A DNA stretch of 64,000 nt from an uncultured Clostridia bacterium (GCA_944392805.1 CALXXZ010000001.1:132856-196855); one strand, 5' to 3'; shown: positions 39,243 to 49,542, numbered from the stretch's first letter. Notes: generated by a model not told the origin, from the letters alone. Numbers and translations are program-made.

Positions 39243-41635
39243 GTTAATTTACAAACCATTATACTCATATCATCTTTAGCAATACCATAATTATTATCAA
39301 CTGCCTCATTAATAATCAAATCAGAAATCTTTTGACAATTATCAGTTTCCATATCTTCTAAAATATATTTAACCCATAATTCTTTATTTTTATATTCAAC
39401 ATTTGAATCTATAACTCCATCAGTACATAAAACAATTATATCTTGATTTTCGATATCTTTATCATATGTGGTTAAATTAATATCTTTTAAAATTCCTGCT
39501 GGTAAGCTTAATGATTTTACAATCTGCACTTTTTTCTTATTTTTAATATATGTTGGACATGCTCCATTTTTTATAAATTCTATTTTTCCATTATACAAGT
39601 CAATTATTACAATATCCAATGTTGCAAAAATTTCTTCATTTGCATTCATAATTGTTGTATTAATTAGATCTATTGAAGTATTTTTATCAAAACCTGACAT
39701 TAATAATCTTTCTAGCATTTTTATTGCTATCTGACTACTTTTGCGTGCTTCTGGACCTGAACCCATTCCATCACTTAATGCTAATAAATATTTTCCATCA
39801 TTAAGTCTTATCTGAAGCAAGCTATCTCCTGATACTGGGCTATCTTTTTTTAATTTTGTTGCTTGTCCAATTTGTATTATATATTTATCATCTGATAAAT
39901 AACTAAATACTCTTTTTCCTTGTTTATTAAGTTTTTTAGTTTTTGCTTCATTTAACATCATTGGTTCATTTAAGTTTTTTTCTAATACTTTTTGTATTTT
40001 TTCAATGTCTTTTGTTTCACTAACTTTACTATTTTCTTTTAAATAAACATCTATAAAATATCTATTTTCGTTTCTGTTTATTTCTATGTCATCTATCATT
40101 ATATCTTTTGTTTCAAGTGCTGATATAATTTTCTTTTTCTCATCTATATGTTCTTCGTCTTTATTAACTTCTTCTTCCATCTTAACTGCAATACTATTTA
40201 TTGCTTTTGATACACCATCTAATTGGGCTTGTACATTTTTTTTGCTTGTTTTTATTTTTTCTTCCCATATAAATTCTGATTTACTTGTTTTATATGCGTC
40301 ATTTACTGCTTTTACAATCTGATTGATATCTTCATCAACCTTTTGACTTAGTTTTTCATCATTATATTGTACTATGTAATTGTTAAATTTTTCAAATGCT
40401 TTTATTAAATCTGTTTTGTCTATATCTTGTCTTTCAAGTAAATTTTGAAATAACTCATTTACTATTGGATTTTCTGTTTTTACCATATCATCATATAATA
40501 TATTTTCTTCTAATCCATCTAAGTTATTTAATAATTCTGTTATAAATTTTTGTTTATTTTTTTCTATAACATCTATTTTTTCATCTTCATTGTATGTATC
40601 TGCCATATCTTTAATTGTTTCTGATACCATATTAAGCTTGTCTATTGTTTCTTTGCTTTGATTTAAGCCTCTAACATTGTAATCTGGCAACATATTTTCA
40701 CTTTTAGAAAGTTCTTCGACATCTACACCTACCCAATTTGGAAGTGCAAGTAGCCCTAATGATGCTATTAATATTTCTTTTAGTAGTACTAAATTTACAG
40801 TACTTCCATTTGAAGCATATATTAATATTCCATTTCCTATTAAAAATCCTACTATTACTCCTATTTTTCCAAATCTATTTAATATTCCTGCAAACATTCC
40901 TGATATAGCGTATACTGCAATTATTATTGGTTCATTTTGTGATATTATTCCAAGAGTTACTCCTATTGTTACCCCTGCTGTTGTACCTATAAGAATTCCA
41001 TTTCTCCAACCTAAAATCATTACTATCAAAATACTTAATATGTTTCTTATTGATAATCCTAATATTAACACTTCTCCAAATGATGATACTGCTATTGATA
41101 ATAACAAACTTGCTCCAATTACTTCTTCTATTGAAAATGCTCTTCTTTCATTTATTTCTTTTACTACTACTATTGAATTTACAAATATTTTATAAAACAC
41201 TACTGAAAATACTGCTAATGTAATATGTATTAATAAATCTCCAACTGTAAACTTTGTTAATATTAGTTTTGCAAGCATTACTAATATTATACTTACAAAA
41301 ATATGCCAAGATATTTGTATTTGCTCATTTTTGTATTGGTCATTTTCTTTTGGAGGTTTTATACACAATGTTATTAATAGCATTAATATTATTAAAATAT
41401 AATTTAATGCTCCAACTGTTCCTACTCCAACTATATTTCCTATTAATCCAGCAACTACAATTCCTATTGCAGGCACTCCTCCAGCTAGACTTGCTCCAAC
41501 TATTGCAATACTAAATGGTGACACATCTTGTCCCATTCCTACTGTTGATATCATAAAAGCTACTATATATATAATAATGTTTTTTATATTTATTAAATTT
41601 TTTAGTATTTCTCTCTTTGTGTTGTCTTTTAACAT
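39227..41635 (-). CDS. spoIIE: Stage II sporulation protein E (PP2C phosphatase)
   Basis: 802 residues: about ten transmembrane helices (to about residue 300), a central regulatory part, and a C-terminal PP2C phosphatase domain with the metal-binding DGMGSG (in ALSDGMGSGPEARKSS) and LCTDGVIDS motifs. In spore formers SpoIIE sits at the polar septum and dephosphorylates SpoIIAA to release SigF in the forespore. Start chosen at ATG 41635, 7 bases after GAGGTGGTAAGG; 41659 lacks a site. Length and domain order match the family. Confidence 0.95.
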   Translation of the reverse strand: MLKDNTKREILKNLINIKNIIIYIVAFMISTVGMGQDVSPFSIAIVGASLAGGVPAIGIVVAGLIGNIVGVGTVGALNYILIILMLLITLCIKPPKENDQYKNEQIQISWHIFVSIILVMLAKLILTKFTVGDLLIHITLAVFSVVFYKIFVNSIVVVKEINERRAFSIEEVIGASLLLSIAVSSFGEVLILGLSIRNILSILIVMILGWRNGILIGTTAGVTIGVTLGIISQNEPIIIAVYAISGMFAGILNRFGKIGVIVGFLIGNGILIYASNGSTVNLVLLKEILIASLGLLALPNWVGVDVEELSKSENMLPDYNVRGLNQSKETIDKLNMVSETIKDMADTYNEDEKIDVIEKNKQKFITELLNNLDGLEENILYDDMVKTENPIVNELFQNLLERQDIDKTDLIKAFEKFNNYIVQYNDEKLSQKVDEDINQIVKAVNDAYKTSKSEFIWEEKIKTSKKNVQAQLDGVSKAINSIAVKMEEEVNKDEEHIDEKKKIISALETKDIMIDDIEINRNENRYFIDVYLKENSKVSETKDIEKIQKVLEKNLNEPMMLNEAKTKKLNKQGKRVFSYLSDDKYIIQIGQATKLKKDSPVSGDSLLQIRLNDGKYLLALSDGMGSGPEARKSSQIAIKMLERLLMSGFDKNTSIDLINTTIMNANEEIFATLDIVIIDLYNGKIEFIKNGACPTYIKNKKKVQIVKSLSLPAGILKDINLTTYDKDIENQDIIVLCTDGVIDSNVEYKNKELWVKYILEDMETDNCQKISDLIINEAVDNNYGIAKDDMSIMVCKLTKKGS

Positions 41636-41966
41636 CCTTACCACCTCATACTTTTTCATAATATAGTATTTATATTCTAATCCTTTTCTCTTGTGTTTTT
41701 TGTCTTTTTTGGTACCCTATTACAAAAAAGTTTTTTACATTTTGTGATATTTATCCCTTTTTTATTTTATTATCTTTTGTTTTGCGTTTTATATTTTATT
41801 ACAGTTTAGCGAATTTTACAAGTTTTTCTAAAAATTTTGTTGTTTTTCATATCTATTTCCATTCTAATTCTTTTTTATTATAACATTTATTATTAAAAAA
41901 TGGTAGCATTTTTTATTTTTTTTCATATAATAGGTAATAATGCATAGATTATTAAGAGGTGATATT
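41636..41966. other. Intergenic region upstream of spoIIE
   Basis: About 330 bases of T-rich sequence between divergent spoIIE and the Asn-rich gene. It should hold the promoters of both. No clear housekeeping promoter or Spo0A box (TGTCGAA) could be picked out; AAGACA and TAGAAT spaced 21 apart before spoIIE are a speculative Spo0A-type arrangement. Confidence 0.35.
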
Positions 41967-42446
41967 ATGTCTGATAACATGAATGATTTATTTGCAAATG
42001 TAAAAAAAATGGTCGATAGTGGAAATATTCCTGATGATATTAAACAAATGATGAATAATTTACAAAATTCTTCTAACTCATCTAATACTAATACTTCTAA
42101 CAACACAAATAATGATTTAAATAATATTTTAAGTCAGGTTTCTCCTGAAATGTTAAATAATCTAAGTTCAATGATGAATTCCAACAATCAATCTAATAAT
42201 CAATCTAATAATTCATCAAATGAGAATTCTAACGGATTTAATATAGATATGAATACAATTATGAAAATGCAAAATATTATGAATAATATGAATAATAAAA
42301 ATGACCCTCGTGCTAATTTGTTATATTCTCTAAAGCCTTATCTAAGAGATAGTAAAAAAGATAAACTTAATCAATATGTAAATTTGCTTAATATTTCTAA
42401 AATAGCTGATATAATGAATAAAAAGGATGATAATAAACATGAATAA
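41967..42446 (+). CDS. Asn-rich small protein, spore-former type
   Basis: 159 residues. An N-terminal segment (NDLFANVKKMVDSGNIPDDI) and a conserved C-terminal segment (NLLYSLKPYLRDSKKDKLNQYVNLLNI) flank an Asn/Ser/Met low-complexity middle. Proteins of this plan are common in Clostridia next to sporulation genes, but no function is known. ATG 41967 follows AAGAGGTGATATT. Overlaps the next gene by about 8 bases. Confidence 0.68.
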   Translation: MSDNMNDLFANVKKMVDSGNIPDDIKQMMNNLQNSSNSSNTNTSNNTNNDLNNILSQVSPEMLNNLSSMMNSNNQSNNQSNNSSNENSNGFNIDMNTIMKMQNIMNNMNNKNDPRANLLYSLKPYLRDSKKDKLNQYVNLLNISKIADIMNKKDDNKHE

Positions 42447-42744
42447 TTTTCCAAGGTATGGTCCACCTTTCCAATTTTATAGGCCATACAATTATTCTTA
42501 TCCACATTCACAATTTCAAAACAATATTAATAAAAATAGTAATTGCCAACTTGATAACAAAAAAGAAGAAACTAATAAAAAGGAAGTTATTAAAGACCCA
42601 AAAGATGTTGTATGGCTTGATTTATTTGGAATTAAATTATACTTCGATGATGTTCTTATTCTTAGTCTTTTATTTTTATTATATAAAGAAGAAGTAAAAG
42701 ATGAAGGACTTTTTCTTGCTTTAGTTATGCTACTTATCAGCTAG
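42439..42744 (+). CDS. Small protein with Tyr/Pro-rich head and hydrophobic C-terminus
   Basis: 101 residues. The N-terminus is Tyr/Pro/Asn-rich (PRYGPPFQFYRPYNYSYP), the C-terminus (GIKLYFDDVLILSLLFLLYKEEVKDEGLFLALVMLLIS) carries two short hydrophobic stretches with a conserved DD. This C-terminus recurs in small Clostridia proteins near the Asn-rich gene family. Start 42439 or 42427; neither has ideal spacing from AAAAAGG. Function unknown, possibly spore envelope. Confidence 0.62.
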   Translation: MNNFPRYGPPFQFYRPYNYSYPHSQFQNNINKNSNCQLDNKKEETNKKEVIKDPKDVVWLDLFGIKLYFDDVLILSLLFLLYKEEVKDEGLFLALVMLLIS

Positions 42745-42748
42745 TTTC

Positions 42749-42789
42749 AAAAGGGGACGGTCCCAAACTAAACAGGACCGTCCCCTTTT
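42749..42789. terminator. REP-like terminator between the small protein gene and minC
   Basis: AAAAGGGGACGGTCC and GGACCGTCCCCTTTT form a perfect 15-base-pair stem with an 11-base loop. Same repeat family as at 1661-1888 and 4207-4225, here used as a bidirectional terminator of convergent genes. Confidence 0.8.
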
Positions 42790-42792
42790 GTG

Positions 42793-43401
42793 CTATTCAA
42801 TTTCTATTTTATCATCTTTAACATATATATATGTATGTTCACGAATTCCTTCTTCTTCTCTATCTATTTCTCTAACAATATTAGAAATTCTTAATTGGAC
42901 TGCATCTAATGTGCTTACAGCAATTATTGCTTCTTTATTTCCTTTAGCTCCTGCATGTGCTAGTCCCCTAAGAGTTCCAATAACGATTACATTATCACCT
43001 GCAATTACTTCTGCGCCTGAATTTACATCACCTATTATAACTATACTTCCTTCTACTTCTAATCGTTGTCCAGAACGAAGTGATCCTTTATGAAATGTTG
43101 TTTCTGATGTCCCTACATCTCTCTTATAGCTCCTTGTAATACTATGTAAGCCTAAAGTAGTTGGTGAATCAAATCTTATTTCTACATCTATTTCTTTTTT
43201 TATTATATCTTTTATTTCTTCTAGTTCTGAATTCTTCAAAATTTTTCCTGTTACTCTTATTGGAGTCTTTTCTTCTTTATATAGTTTTTTTAGTTCTACT
43301 AATTTTGAAGATAATTCATTTACTATGTCTTCTTGTACTGCACTATCATCTATTTTTATTAATATTTCATCTGTTCTTAGGTTTATACTAACACAACTCA
43401 T
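42793..43401 (-). CDS. minC: Septum site-determining protein MinC
   Basis: 202 residues. The C-terminal beta-helix domain (GSLRSGQRLEVEGSIVIIGDVNSGAEVIAGDNVIVIGTLRG is its hallmark region) binds MinD and FtsZ; the N-terminal FtsZ-inhibiting domain is shorter and more divergent. Last gene of the shape operon. minD, usually next, is missing: the strand changes at a REP-like hairpin straight after minC. Confidence 0.92.
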   Translation of the reverse strand: MSCVSINLRTDEILIKIDDSAVQEDIVNELSSKLVELKKLYKEEKTPIRVTGKILKNSELEEIKDIIKKEIDVEIRFDSPTTLGLHSITRSYKRDVGTSETTFHKGSLRSGQRLEVEGSIVIIGDVNSGAEVIAGDNVIVIGTLRGLAHAGAKGNKEAIIAVSTLDAVQLRISNIVREIDREEEGIREHTYIYVKDDKIEIE

Positions 43402-43425
43402 AACTTCTACATCCTTTCTTAATAG

Positions 43426-45576
43426 TTACCTTGTTATTTCTGTATATGGTGTTGCAACTGTACTTTCATTTATAGCTTCAGTCTCATTTGCTCCAAAATA
43501 TTGATTTAAGACATCTCTAGCAACTTCTGCAGCATAATTTCCATGTCCACCGTTTTCTATCATGACAACTACAGCTACTTCTGGATTTTCATATGGTGCA
43601 AAACATACAAACCATGCATGTACAGTTTCATTATTTGGACCTGCTTCAGCAGAACCTGTTTTTCCAGCAACTTCTACTTTAAAGTTTTTGAATACATTAT
43701 ATGCTGTTCCTCCAGCCTCACTCGCAGCCATTCTCATTCCTTCTCTAGCTACATCCATACTTTCTTTGCTAATTTGTATACCATCATCTGTTGTGTCTAT
43801 TTCTAATACTTCATTAGTATAATTTCTTATTTCTTCTTTAGGTACTTCTGTTCCATCAGGATTTAATATTGTTTTTATTATAGTTGGGTTTACAACTGTT
43901 CCTCCATTTGCAATTGCTGAAATATATCTTGCTATCTGCATTGGAGTAAAATTGTTATCTCCTTGCCCAATTGCTGATATAGCTGTATCTCCTTGATACC
44001 AGTTCTTATCTGCTCTATTTGAATTTTGTTTTGTTTCCTTTGATGCAACTGTTCCTGCTGATTCACTTGGTAATTCTATTCCTGTTTTTTTACCTAATCC
44101 GAAATGTAATGCATATTTTGAAAGATTATCTATTCCCATTCTAAGACCTGTTTCATAAAAGAAATAGTTACAAGATTTTTGAAGTGCTTGATTTACATTC
44201 AAATATCCATGTCCTCTATGATAACTTGTATAATACCAGCATTTATATTGCTGATTTCCTATTTTATATATTCCTGTATCATTTATTTTTTCTTTTGTTG
44301 TGATTGCTCCAGTTTCTAGTCCTGCTATTGCTGTTACCATTTTGAATATTGAACCTGGTTCATATGTTGCTTGTATTGTTTTATTTAATAATGGTTTTGC
44401 TTCATTATTTACTAAACTATTCCATCTATCTGATGAAATTCCTCCAACAAACCATTCTGGTTCATATGTTGGATTACTTGCTGATGCTAACACTTCTCCT
44501 GTATTTACATTCATTACTACTGCAGCTCCTCCTGTTGCATCATATCTTTCTGCAAATCCACCATTTCTAATTTTGTTTATACAGTTTTCTAATGCTGTTT
44601 CTGCTGTTTGTTGTAAATTTGAATCTATTGTTAATAAAACATCACTTCCTGCTACGGCATTTTGTGAAATATATTCTCCTGTGACTGTTCCATCAACTGA
44701 CATATCTACTTGTTTTTCTCCATCTTTTCCTTTTAGATATTTTTCAAATAAATACTCTATTCCTGTTCTTCCTATTATATCATTACTATCATATGTATCC
44801 TTTTTTTCTTTGTACTCATCTTCATTTATTTTTCCTGTATATCCTAATATATGTGCTGCCAAGCTTCCTGAGGCATATGACCTTGTAGGATTTTCTGATA
44901 TACTTATTCCAGGAAATTCACTATTTCTTTCACTTATTTGTGCAACAACTTCTTTACTTACATCACTTGCTATTGTTATAGATTTTGTAGAACTATATCC
45001 TGTTGTTGTAATTGTATATCTTATTGCTATTATTTTTCTTATATCTTCTACATTTTCATTTGATATTTCGTATTTTTCTTTAAATTTATAAAATGCTTCT
45101 TCTGCACTTGCATTTTCATCTATTTTATATTTCTTCTTCCACTCTGCTACCGCATTACCTTCAATTGTGAATTCAAATGGATTTATTTTTATTGGAAATG
45201 TATCTGAATATGGTACTTGATATTCATTTAATAGATTGACCAATTTTAATATTGCTTCATTTAATTGTTCATTTGCTATATTAGTTTTATATAATTCTAT
45301 TCCATATTCAGTCCTTACTCCTGCAAGTTCTTTTCCGCTTCTATCTAATATAGAACCTCTTGCCGCTTCTATTGATGTTATTCTTGATAATCTTGTATTT
45401 GATTGTTCTCTATATGATTCTCCATTTATTATTTGTAAGTTAAATAATTGAATAATTAATACAATTCCAATTATATATACCAAAATTGTTATTATATTGA
45501 ATCTGAAATTTATTTGCTCATTTCCCACTTCTTTTTCCCATGATGTGTCTCTATCAAAACTTATTCTATTGTTCAA
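43426..45576 (-). CDS. mrdA: Penicillin-binding protein 2 (class B transpeptidase)
   Basis: 716 residues. One N-terminal membrane helix (about 27-48), a PBP dimerisation domain, and a transpeptidase domain with the active-site SxxK (GSIFKMV), SxN (KSCNYFF) and KTGSAE motifs. Works with RodA and MreBCD in side-wall peptidoglycan synthesis. The frame opens with TTG at 45576 after GAAGGTGAAAAA. Position after mreD supports PBP2 rather than SpoVD, though the C-terminus lacks the PASTA domain of SpoVD as well. Confidence 0.92.
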   Translation of the reverse strand: MNNRISFDRDTSWEKEVGNEQINFRFNIITILVYIIGIVLIIQLFNLQIINGESYREQSNTRLSRITSIEAARGSILDRSGKELAGVRTEYGIELYKTNIANEQLNEAILKLVNLLNEYQVPYSDTFPIKINPFEFTIEGNAVAEWKKKYKIDENASAEEAFYKFKEKYEISNENVEDIRKIIAIRYTITTTGYSSTKSITIASDVSKEVVAQISERNSEFPGISISENPTRSYASGSLAAHILGYTGKINEDEYKEKKDTYDSNDIIGRTGIEYLFEKYLKGKDGEKQVDMSVDGTVTGEYISQNAVAGSDVLLTIDSNLQQTAETALENCINKIRNGGFAERYDATGGAAVVMNVNTGEVLASASNPTYEPEWFVGGISSDRWNSLVNNEAKPLLNKTIQATYEPGSIFKMVTAIAGLETGAITTKEKINDTGIYKIGNQQYKCWYYTSYHRGHGYLNVNQALQKSCNYFFYETGLRMGIDNLSKYALHFGLGKKTGIELPSESAGTVASKETKQNSNRADKNWYQGDTAISAIGQGDNNFTPMQIARYISAIANGGTVVNPTIIKTILNPDGTEVPKEEIRNYTNEVLEIDTTDDGIQISKESMDVAREGMRMAASEAGGTAYNVFKNFKVEVAGKTGSAEAGPNNETVHAWFVCFAPYENPEVAVVVMIENGGHGNYAAEVARDVLNQYFGANETEAINESTVATPYTEITR

Positions 45577-45590
45577 TTTTTCACCTTCTT

Positions 45591-46124
45591 TTAAAAATAT
45601 CTTGTTAAAATTTTGTCCCCTTTAATTTCATTTTCAATTTCATATCCTGTAAATTTCATAATTGGATATAATATTATTAATAATAACATATTATATATTA
45701 CTTCAATTAACAATATTTTTAAAAATTCTACTACTTCTGCATCTATACCAATTATTATATTTCTTAATATGTATAGTGATACTTCATATAAAACTGTACA
45801 TATCATTCCCATTAGTAATATTGTAATTCTACTATCTTTCGAAAAATTTTTATCAAATACTCCACCTAAAAATCCTATAAAAGCTAAACAAATTGATGTT
45901 ATTCCTATGGTTCTGCCTGTCCATATATCTATAAATATTCCATAAATTATTCCATAAATTATTCCATAGCTTCTTCCCATATATAAGCCTATATATAACA
46001 TTAAAATTATAAATATATTTGGCATTATTCCTGCTATTGTGAAGCTTGTAAAAAATGTCGTTTGTAAAAGATATATTAGTATAAATACAATTATTAGAGA
46101 TATATTTATTATTAATTTTTTCAT
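45591..46124 (-). CDS. mreD: Rod shape-determining protein MreD
   Basis: 177 residues with five or six membrane helices and the MreD-type core LYMGRSYGIIYGIIYGIFIDIWTGRTIGITS. Membrane partner of MreC in the elongasome. Between mreC and PBP2 with 10-15 base gaps. Confidence 0.88.
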   Translation of the reverse strand: MKKLIINISLIIVFILIYLLQTTFFTSFTIAGIMPNIFIILMLYIGLYMGRSYGIIYGIIYGIFIDIWTGRTIGITSICLAFIGFLGGVFDKNFSKDSRITILLMGMICTVLYEVSLYILRNIIIGIDAEVVEFLKILLIEVIYNMLLLIILYPIMKFTGYEIENEIKGDKILTRYF

Positions 46125-46134
46125 CTTTACCTCT

Positions 46135-46953
46135 CTATTGATTTGTTATAACAAGTACTGTTTCTAGTTTTTCAAAGTCTACAGCTGTTTCAATTGTAGC
46201 ATATGAATCTGTTTTGTTTGATCCCTCTACTACTTTTTTTATTTTTCCTACATGTATTCCTTTGATATATATTCCTCCTAATCCTGATGTTTCTACACTA
46301 TCTCCTTGTATTATGTTTGCTCCTGTATCTATATATGTAGCTCTCAATGTTGAACTATTTTCTATTGTTCCTTTACATATCATACTATCTCTTGTAGAAC
46401 TTGCTAAACAACTTGTAGAACTTGCACTATCAACAATTGTTTGAATTTTTGCTGTTGTAGGAGTTACTGATACAACATATCCAACAAGCCCTTCATCTGC
46501 TATTACTGTCATTTTTTCTTGTATTCCGTTATCACTTCCTACATTAATAACTAATGTTTTTGAGTAGTTACTTATATCTCTTGATATTATTGAACCAGGT
46601 ACTGTTGTATATTCTCCATATTTTTCTGCTAGATTTAATTGTTGTTTTAATTGTTCATTTTCGTTTTTCATTATTTCATATTCTCTTAATGATTGTTCTA
46701 ATTGACTATTTTTTTCTTTTAATTCTGCATTTTCGCTTTTTAATTGGTCAATATTCTCAAAAAATTGGTCATTATTATTTATTTTGTTTTTTAAATATGT
46801 TAATCCGTTTTGTATTGGTACTACAAATGTGTTTGCAATATTTTCAATTATTGATATGTTTCCTGAATTTGTATTTGTGAATACAACTAATAATATTAGT
46901 ATTATTATGGTGATTATTACACCTATAATTCCACTTCTTTTTTCTCTTTCCAT
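46135..46953 (-). CDS. mreC: Rod shape-determining protein MreC
   Basis: 272 residues: N-terminal membrane helix (about 10-27), coiled coil (about 60-100, SENAELKEKNSQLEQSLREYE), and the double beta-barrel with TVIADEGLVGYVV and GLGGIYIKGIHVGKI. Periplasm-side scaffold of the elongasome. Three bases after mreB. Confidence 0.92.
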   Translation of the reverse strand: MEREKRSGIIGVIITIIILILLVVFTNTNSGNISIIENIANTFVVPIQNGLTYLKNKINNNDQFFENIDQLKSENAELKEKNSQLEQSLREYEIMKNENEQLKQQLNLAEKYGEYTTVPGSIISRDISNYSKTLVINVGSDNGIQEKMTVIADEGLVGYVVSVTPTTAKIQTIVDSASSTSCLASSTRDSMICKGTIENSSTLRATYIDTGANIIQGDSVETSGLGGIYIKGIHVGKIKKVVEGSNKTDSYATIETAVDFEKLETVLVITNQ

Positions 46954-46956
46954 ATC

Positions 46957-47988
46957 TTATCTTCTCTTTCTAGAATTTTTTAAAATTGTTTTTAGCTTTT
47001 CTAAGTCTTGCAATGTCTTTTCTGTTCCTCTAACAACACAATCTAAAGGTTCTTCTGCAACATATACTGGCATTCCTGTTTCTAAGCTTACTAACTTGTC
47101 CAAATTTTGTATTAGTGCTCCTCCTCCTGCTAGCATTATTCCTTTTTCCATAATGTCTGATGCTAATTCTGGAGGTGTTTTCTCTAATGTTGTTTTTATT
47201 ACTTCTACTATTAGTCCTATAGATTCTTTCATTGCTTCTTCTACTTGATCTGATGTTATCACTTCTGTTCGTGGTAATCCATCATTTAAATCTCTACCTT
47301 TGATTTCCATTGTCATTTGAGTCATCAATGGCATTGCACATCCTATTTGTTTTTTAATTTGTTCTGCAGTAGTTTCTCCAATTGCTAAATTTAATTCCTT
47401 TTTTATATAGTTTATGATGTCTTCATCTAATTCATCACTTGCAATTCTTAAAGAATTACTTGTTACAATTCCTCCTAAAGATATTACTGCTACTTCTGTA
47501 GTTCCTCCACCAATGTCTACAATTATATTTCCACTTGGTTCTTCTATTTCTATCCCTGCTCCTATTGCTGCTGACATTGGCTCTTCTATTAAATATACTT
47601 CTCTTGCACCTGCGTGAATTATTGATTCTTCTACTGCTCTTTCTTCTACTTCTGTTATACCTGATGGCACTCCAACAATTACTCTTGGTCTTACTGCATT
47701 ATATCTTTTACATACTCTTTCTAATATGTTTTTTAATAATAATTTTGTTGCTGTAAAATCTGCTATTACTCCATCTTTTAATGGTCTTATTACATTTATC
47801 TCTTTTGGATTTCTCCCTACCATCTCTTTTGCTTCAAATCCTGTTGCTAATATTTCTCCTGTTTTTGCATCTAATGCAATTACTGCTGGTTCTCTTAATA
47901 TTATTCCTTTTCCTTTCACTGTTACTAATATATTTGCTGTTCCTAAATCAATTCCTATATCTTTAGATTTGAATGACAAAAAATTCAT
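46957..47988 (-). CDS. mreB: Rod shape-determining protein MreB
   Basis: 343-residue bacterial actin. Phosphate-1 motif DIGIDLGTANILV, phosphate-2 NIIVDIGGGTTEVAVI, and adenosine motif GIMLAGGGALIQ are complete. Forms cytoplasmic filaments guiding wall growth. Start at ATG 47988, after GGAAATGAAAAAC, is chosen over 47997, which would overlap the site. Confidence 0.95.
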   Translation of the reverse strand: MNFLSFKSKDIGIDLGTANILVTVKGKGIILREPAVIALDAKTGEILATGFEAKEMVGRNPKEINVIRPLKDGVIADFTATKLLLKNILERVCKRYNAVRPRVIVGVPSGITEVEERAVEESIIHAGAREVYLIEEPMSAAIGAGIEIEEPSGNIIVDIGGGTTEVAVISLGGIVTSNSLRIASDELDEDIINYIKKELNLAIGETTAEQIKKQIGCAMPLMTQMTMEIKGRDLNDGLPRTEVITSDQVEEAMKESIGLIVEVIKTTLEKTPPELASDIMEKGIMLAGGGALIQNLDKLVSLETGMPVYVAEEPLDCVVRGTEKTLQDLEKLKTILKNSRKRR

Positions 47989-48012
47989 GTTTTTCATTTC
48001 CTTTCAATCTTA

Positions 48013-48711
48013 CTATTTTTCCATTTTTTGAGCGAATATGCTTATATAATTTGTTCTTCCTATTATTATATGGTCAGCAAGTGTAATTCCCAATATTTTT
48101 GAAGCTTTTTCTACCTCTTGTGTAAATTCTATATCTTTTTGACTTGGAGTTGGGTCTCCTGTTGGATGATTATGTACAAGTATTATTTTTGATGATTCTA
48201 TTTTTACTGCTTCATTTAATACTGCTTTTAAAGTTGCAGTTGCGAAATTTCCACTTCCTGTCGCAATATCTTTAATTTTTAGTAGATTATTTTTACTATC
48301 TAGCATTATCACTTTTAATATCTCTTGTTTTTCAAATCTCATCTTATCCATTAGTATTTTTGCTACATCTCTCGGTTTATGGATTTTTTTTGCTTTATAA
48401 TTTACTGTTGAATTCATTCTTGTTGCAATTTCCCCTATTGCTTTTAATTGTATTGCTTTTACTTTTCCGATTCCTTTTATTTTCATAAGTTCTTCTAGTG
48501 TTATTTCTCTTAAAAAGTTTAAATTGTCTTTTTCTTCAGTTTCATTCAAGTTTAATATTTGCTGTGCTAGCCCAACTGAAGTTTCTTCTTTTGTTCCCGT
48601 TTTTATTATTATGGCTAATAATTCTGCATTTGTTAGTGTTTTTTCACCATATTGTTCTAATTTTTCATATGGTCTTTCTGTTATTGGCAATTCTTTCATT
48701 TTTATTGGCAA
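48013..48711 (-). CDS. radC: RadC-family JAB metalloprotein
   Basis: 232 residues: N-terminal HhH region (LMKIKGIGKVKAIQLKAIGEI) and C-terminal JAB/MPN domain with the zinc motif E..., ILVHNHPTGDPTPSQKD. The role in DNA repair is doubtful in the family. It opens the radC-mreBCD-pbp2-minC operon, a common Firmicutes order. Likely TTG start at 48711, 8 bases after GGAGG; the ATG at 48699 is too far from the site. Confidence 0.9.
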   Translation of the reverse strand: MPIKMKELPITERPYEKLEQYGEKTLTNAELLAIIIKTGTKEETSVGLAQQILNLNETEEKDNLNFLREITLEELMKIKGIGKVKAIQLKAIGEIATRMNSTVNYKAKKIHKPRDVAKILMDKMRFEKQEILKVIMLDSKNNLLKIKDIATGSGNFATATLKAVLNEAVKIESSKIILVHNHPTGDPTPSQKDIEFTQEVEKASKILGITLADHIIIGRTNYISIFAQKMEK

Positions 48712-48986
48712 TGTATTTTCCTCCGTTTTCTATTAAATTGCCCCCTTACGGAAATTACTTTTTACCGTGTTAATATTATATATTGATTTTCTATTTTTTT
48801 CAAGTGTTATATTAGATTTTCTTTAATTAGATGTGTATATAATAATTATACTATATTAAATTATAAGATACTTAAATATGAACTTTATTTTAGTTTGAAC
48901 ATATAATATTTTAAAATTACCATATTTTGTGCCTTTAATTCTATGCTTTTTCGTAGTATAATATATTTATAGATGTGGAGGTTTAA

Positions 48987-49538
48987 ATGAAATTCGAGAA
49001 AATTACTGATAGTAAAATTAAAATTCTTTTTACTTTAGAAGATATGAATCTAAATAATATTTCTGCAAAAAGTTTTCTGTCTAATAATTCTATTTCACAA
49101 AAAATTTTGCAAGATGTATTAATAGAAGCCGAAAAACAGGTTGGTTTTCAGGCGGATGATTCTAAATTGTTAGTTGAAGCAATCATGTCAACTGATGGAG
49201 GTTTAATTTTTACTATTACTAAATTATCAAATTATCTTAAAGATGATAATTCTTGTGATATGATTTTCGAATTTGATGATTTTGATAATTTTTTAGCCTT
49301 TTGTACATATTTAGAAGATATAAATGATTTTAATTATTTAAACGTATTTTCATATAATAACATGTATTATTTACATATTGTTTTTTTTGATAATATTTTA
49401 TATGATTACTTTTATAACATTTTAATTGAATTTGCCAAACCAATTTCATCTACTACTTTTGATGGAATACTTAATGAATATGGAAAATTGATTTTAGACA
49501 AAAATACTATAAAAGATTTTATTAAATGCTATATATAA
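48987..49538 (+). CDS. mecA: MecA-family adaptor protein
   Basis: 183 residues. The N-terminal domain (MKFEKITDSKIKILFTLEDM, LSNNSISQKILQDVLIEA) and C-terminal ClpC-binding domain (MIFEFDDFDNFLAFCTYLEDI) match MecA/YpbH adaptors that bring substrates to ClpCP; the acidic linker is short. ATG 48987 follows TGGAGGTTTAA. A TATAAT at about 48960 is the probable -10. Monocistronic. Confidence 0.85.
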   Translation: MKFEKITDSKIKILFTLEDMNLNNISAKSFLSNNSISQKILQDVLIEAEKQVGFQADDSKLLVEAIMSTDGGLIFTITKLSNYLKDDNSCDMIFEFDDFDNFLAFCTYLEDINDFNYLNVFSYNNMYYLHIVFFDNILYDYFYNILIEFAKPISSTTFDGILNEYGKLILDKNTIKDFIKCYI

Positions 49539-49542
49539 AAAT

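Noticed and set aside
44300..45091. A 263-codon plus-strand frame
   Set aside because: Lies opposite the penicillin-binding protein gene, whose motifs are intact.
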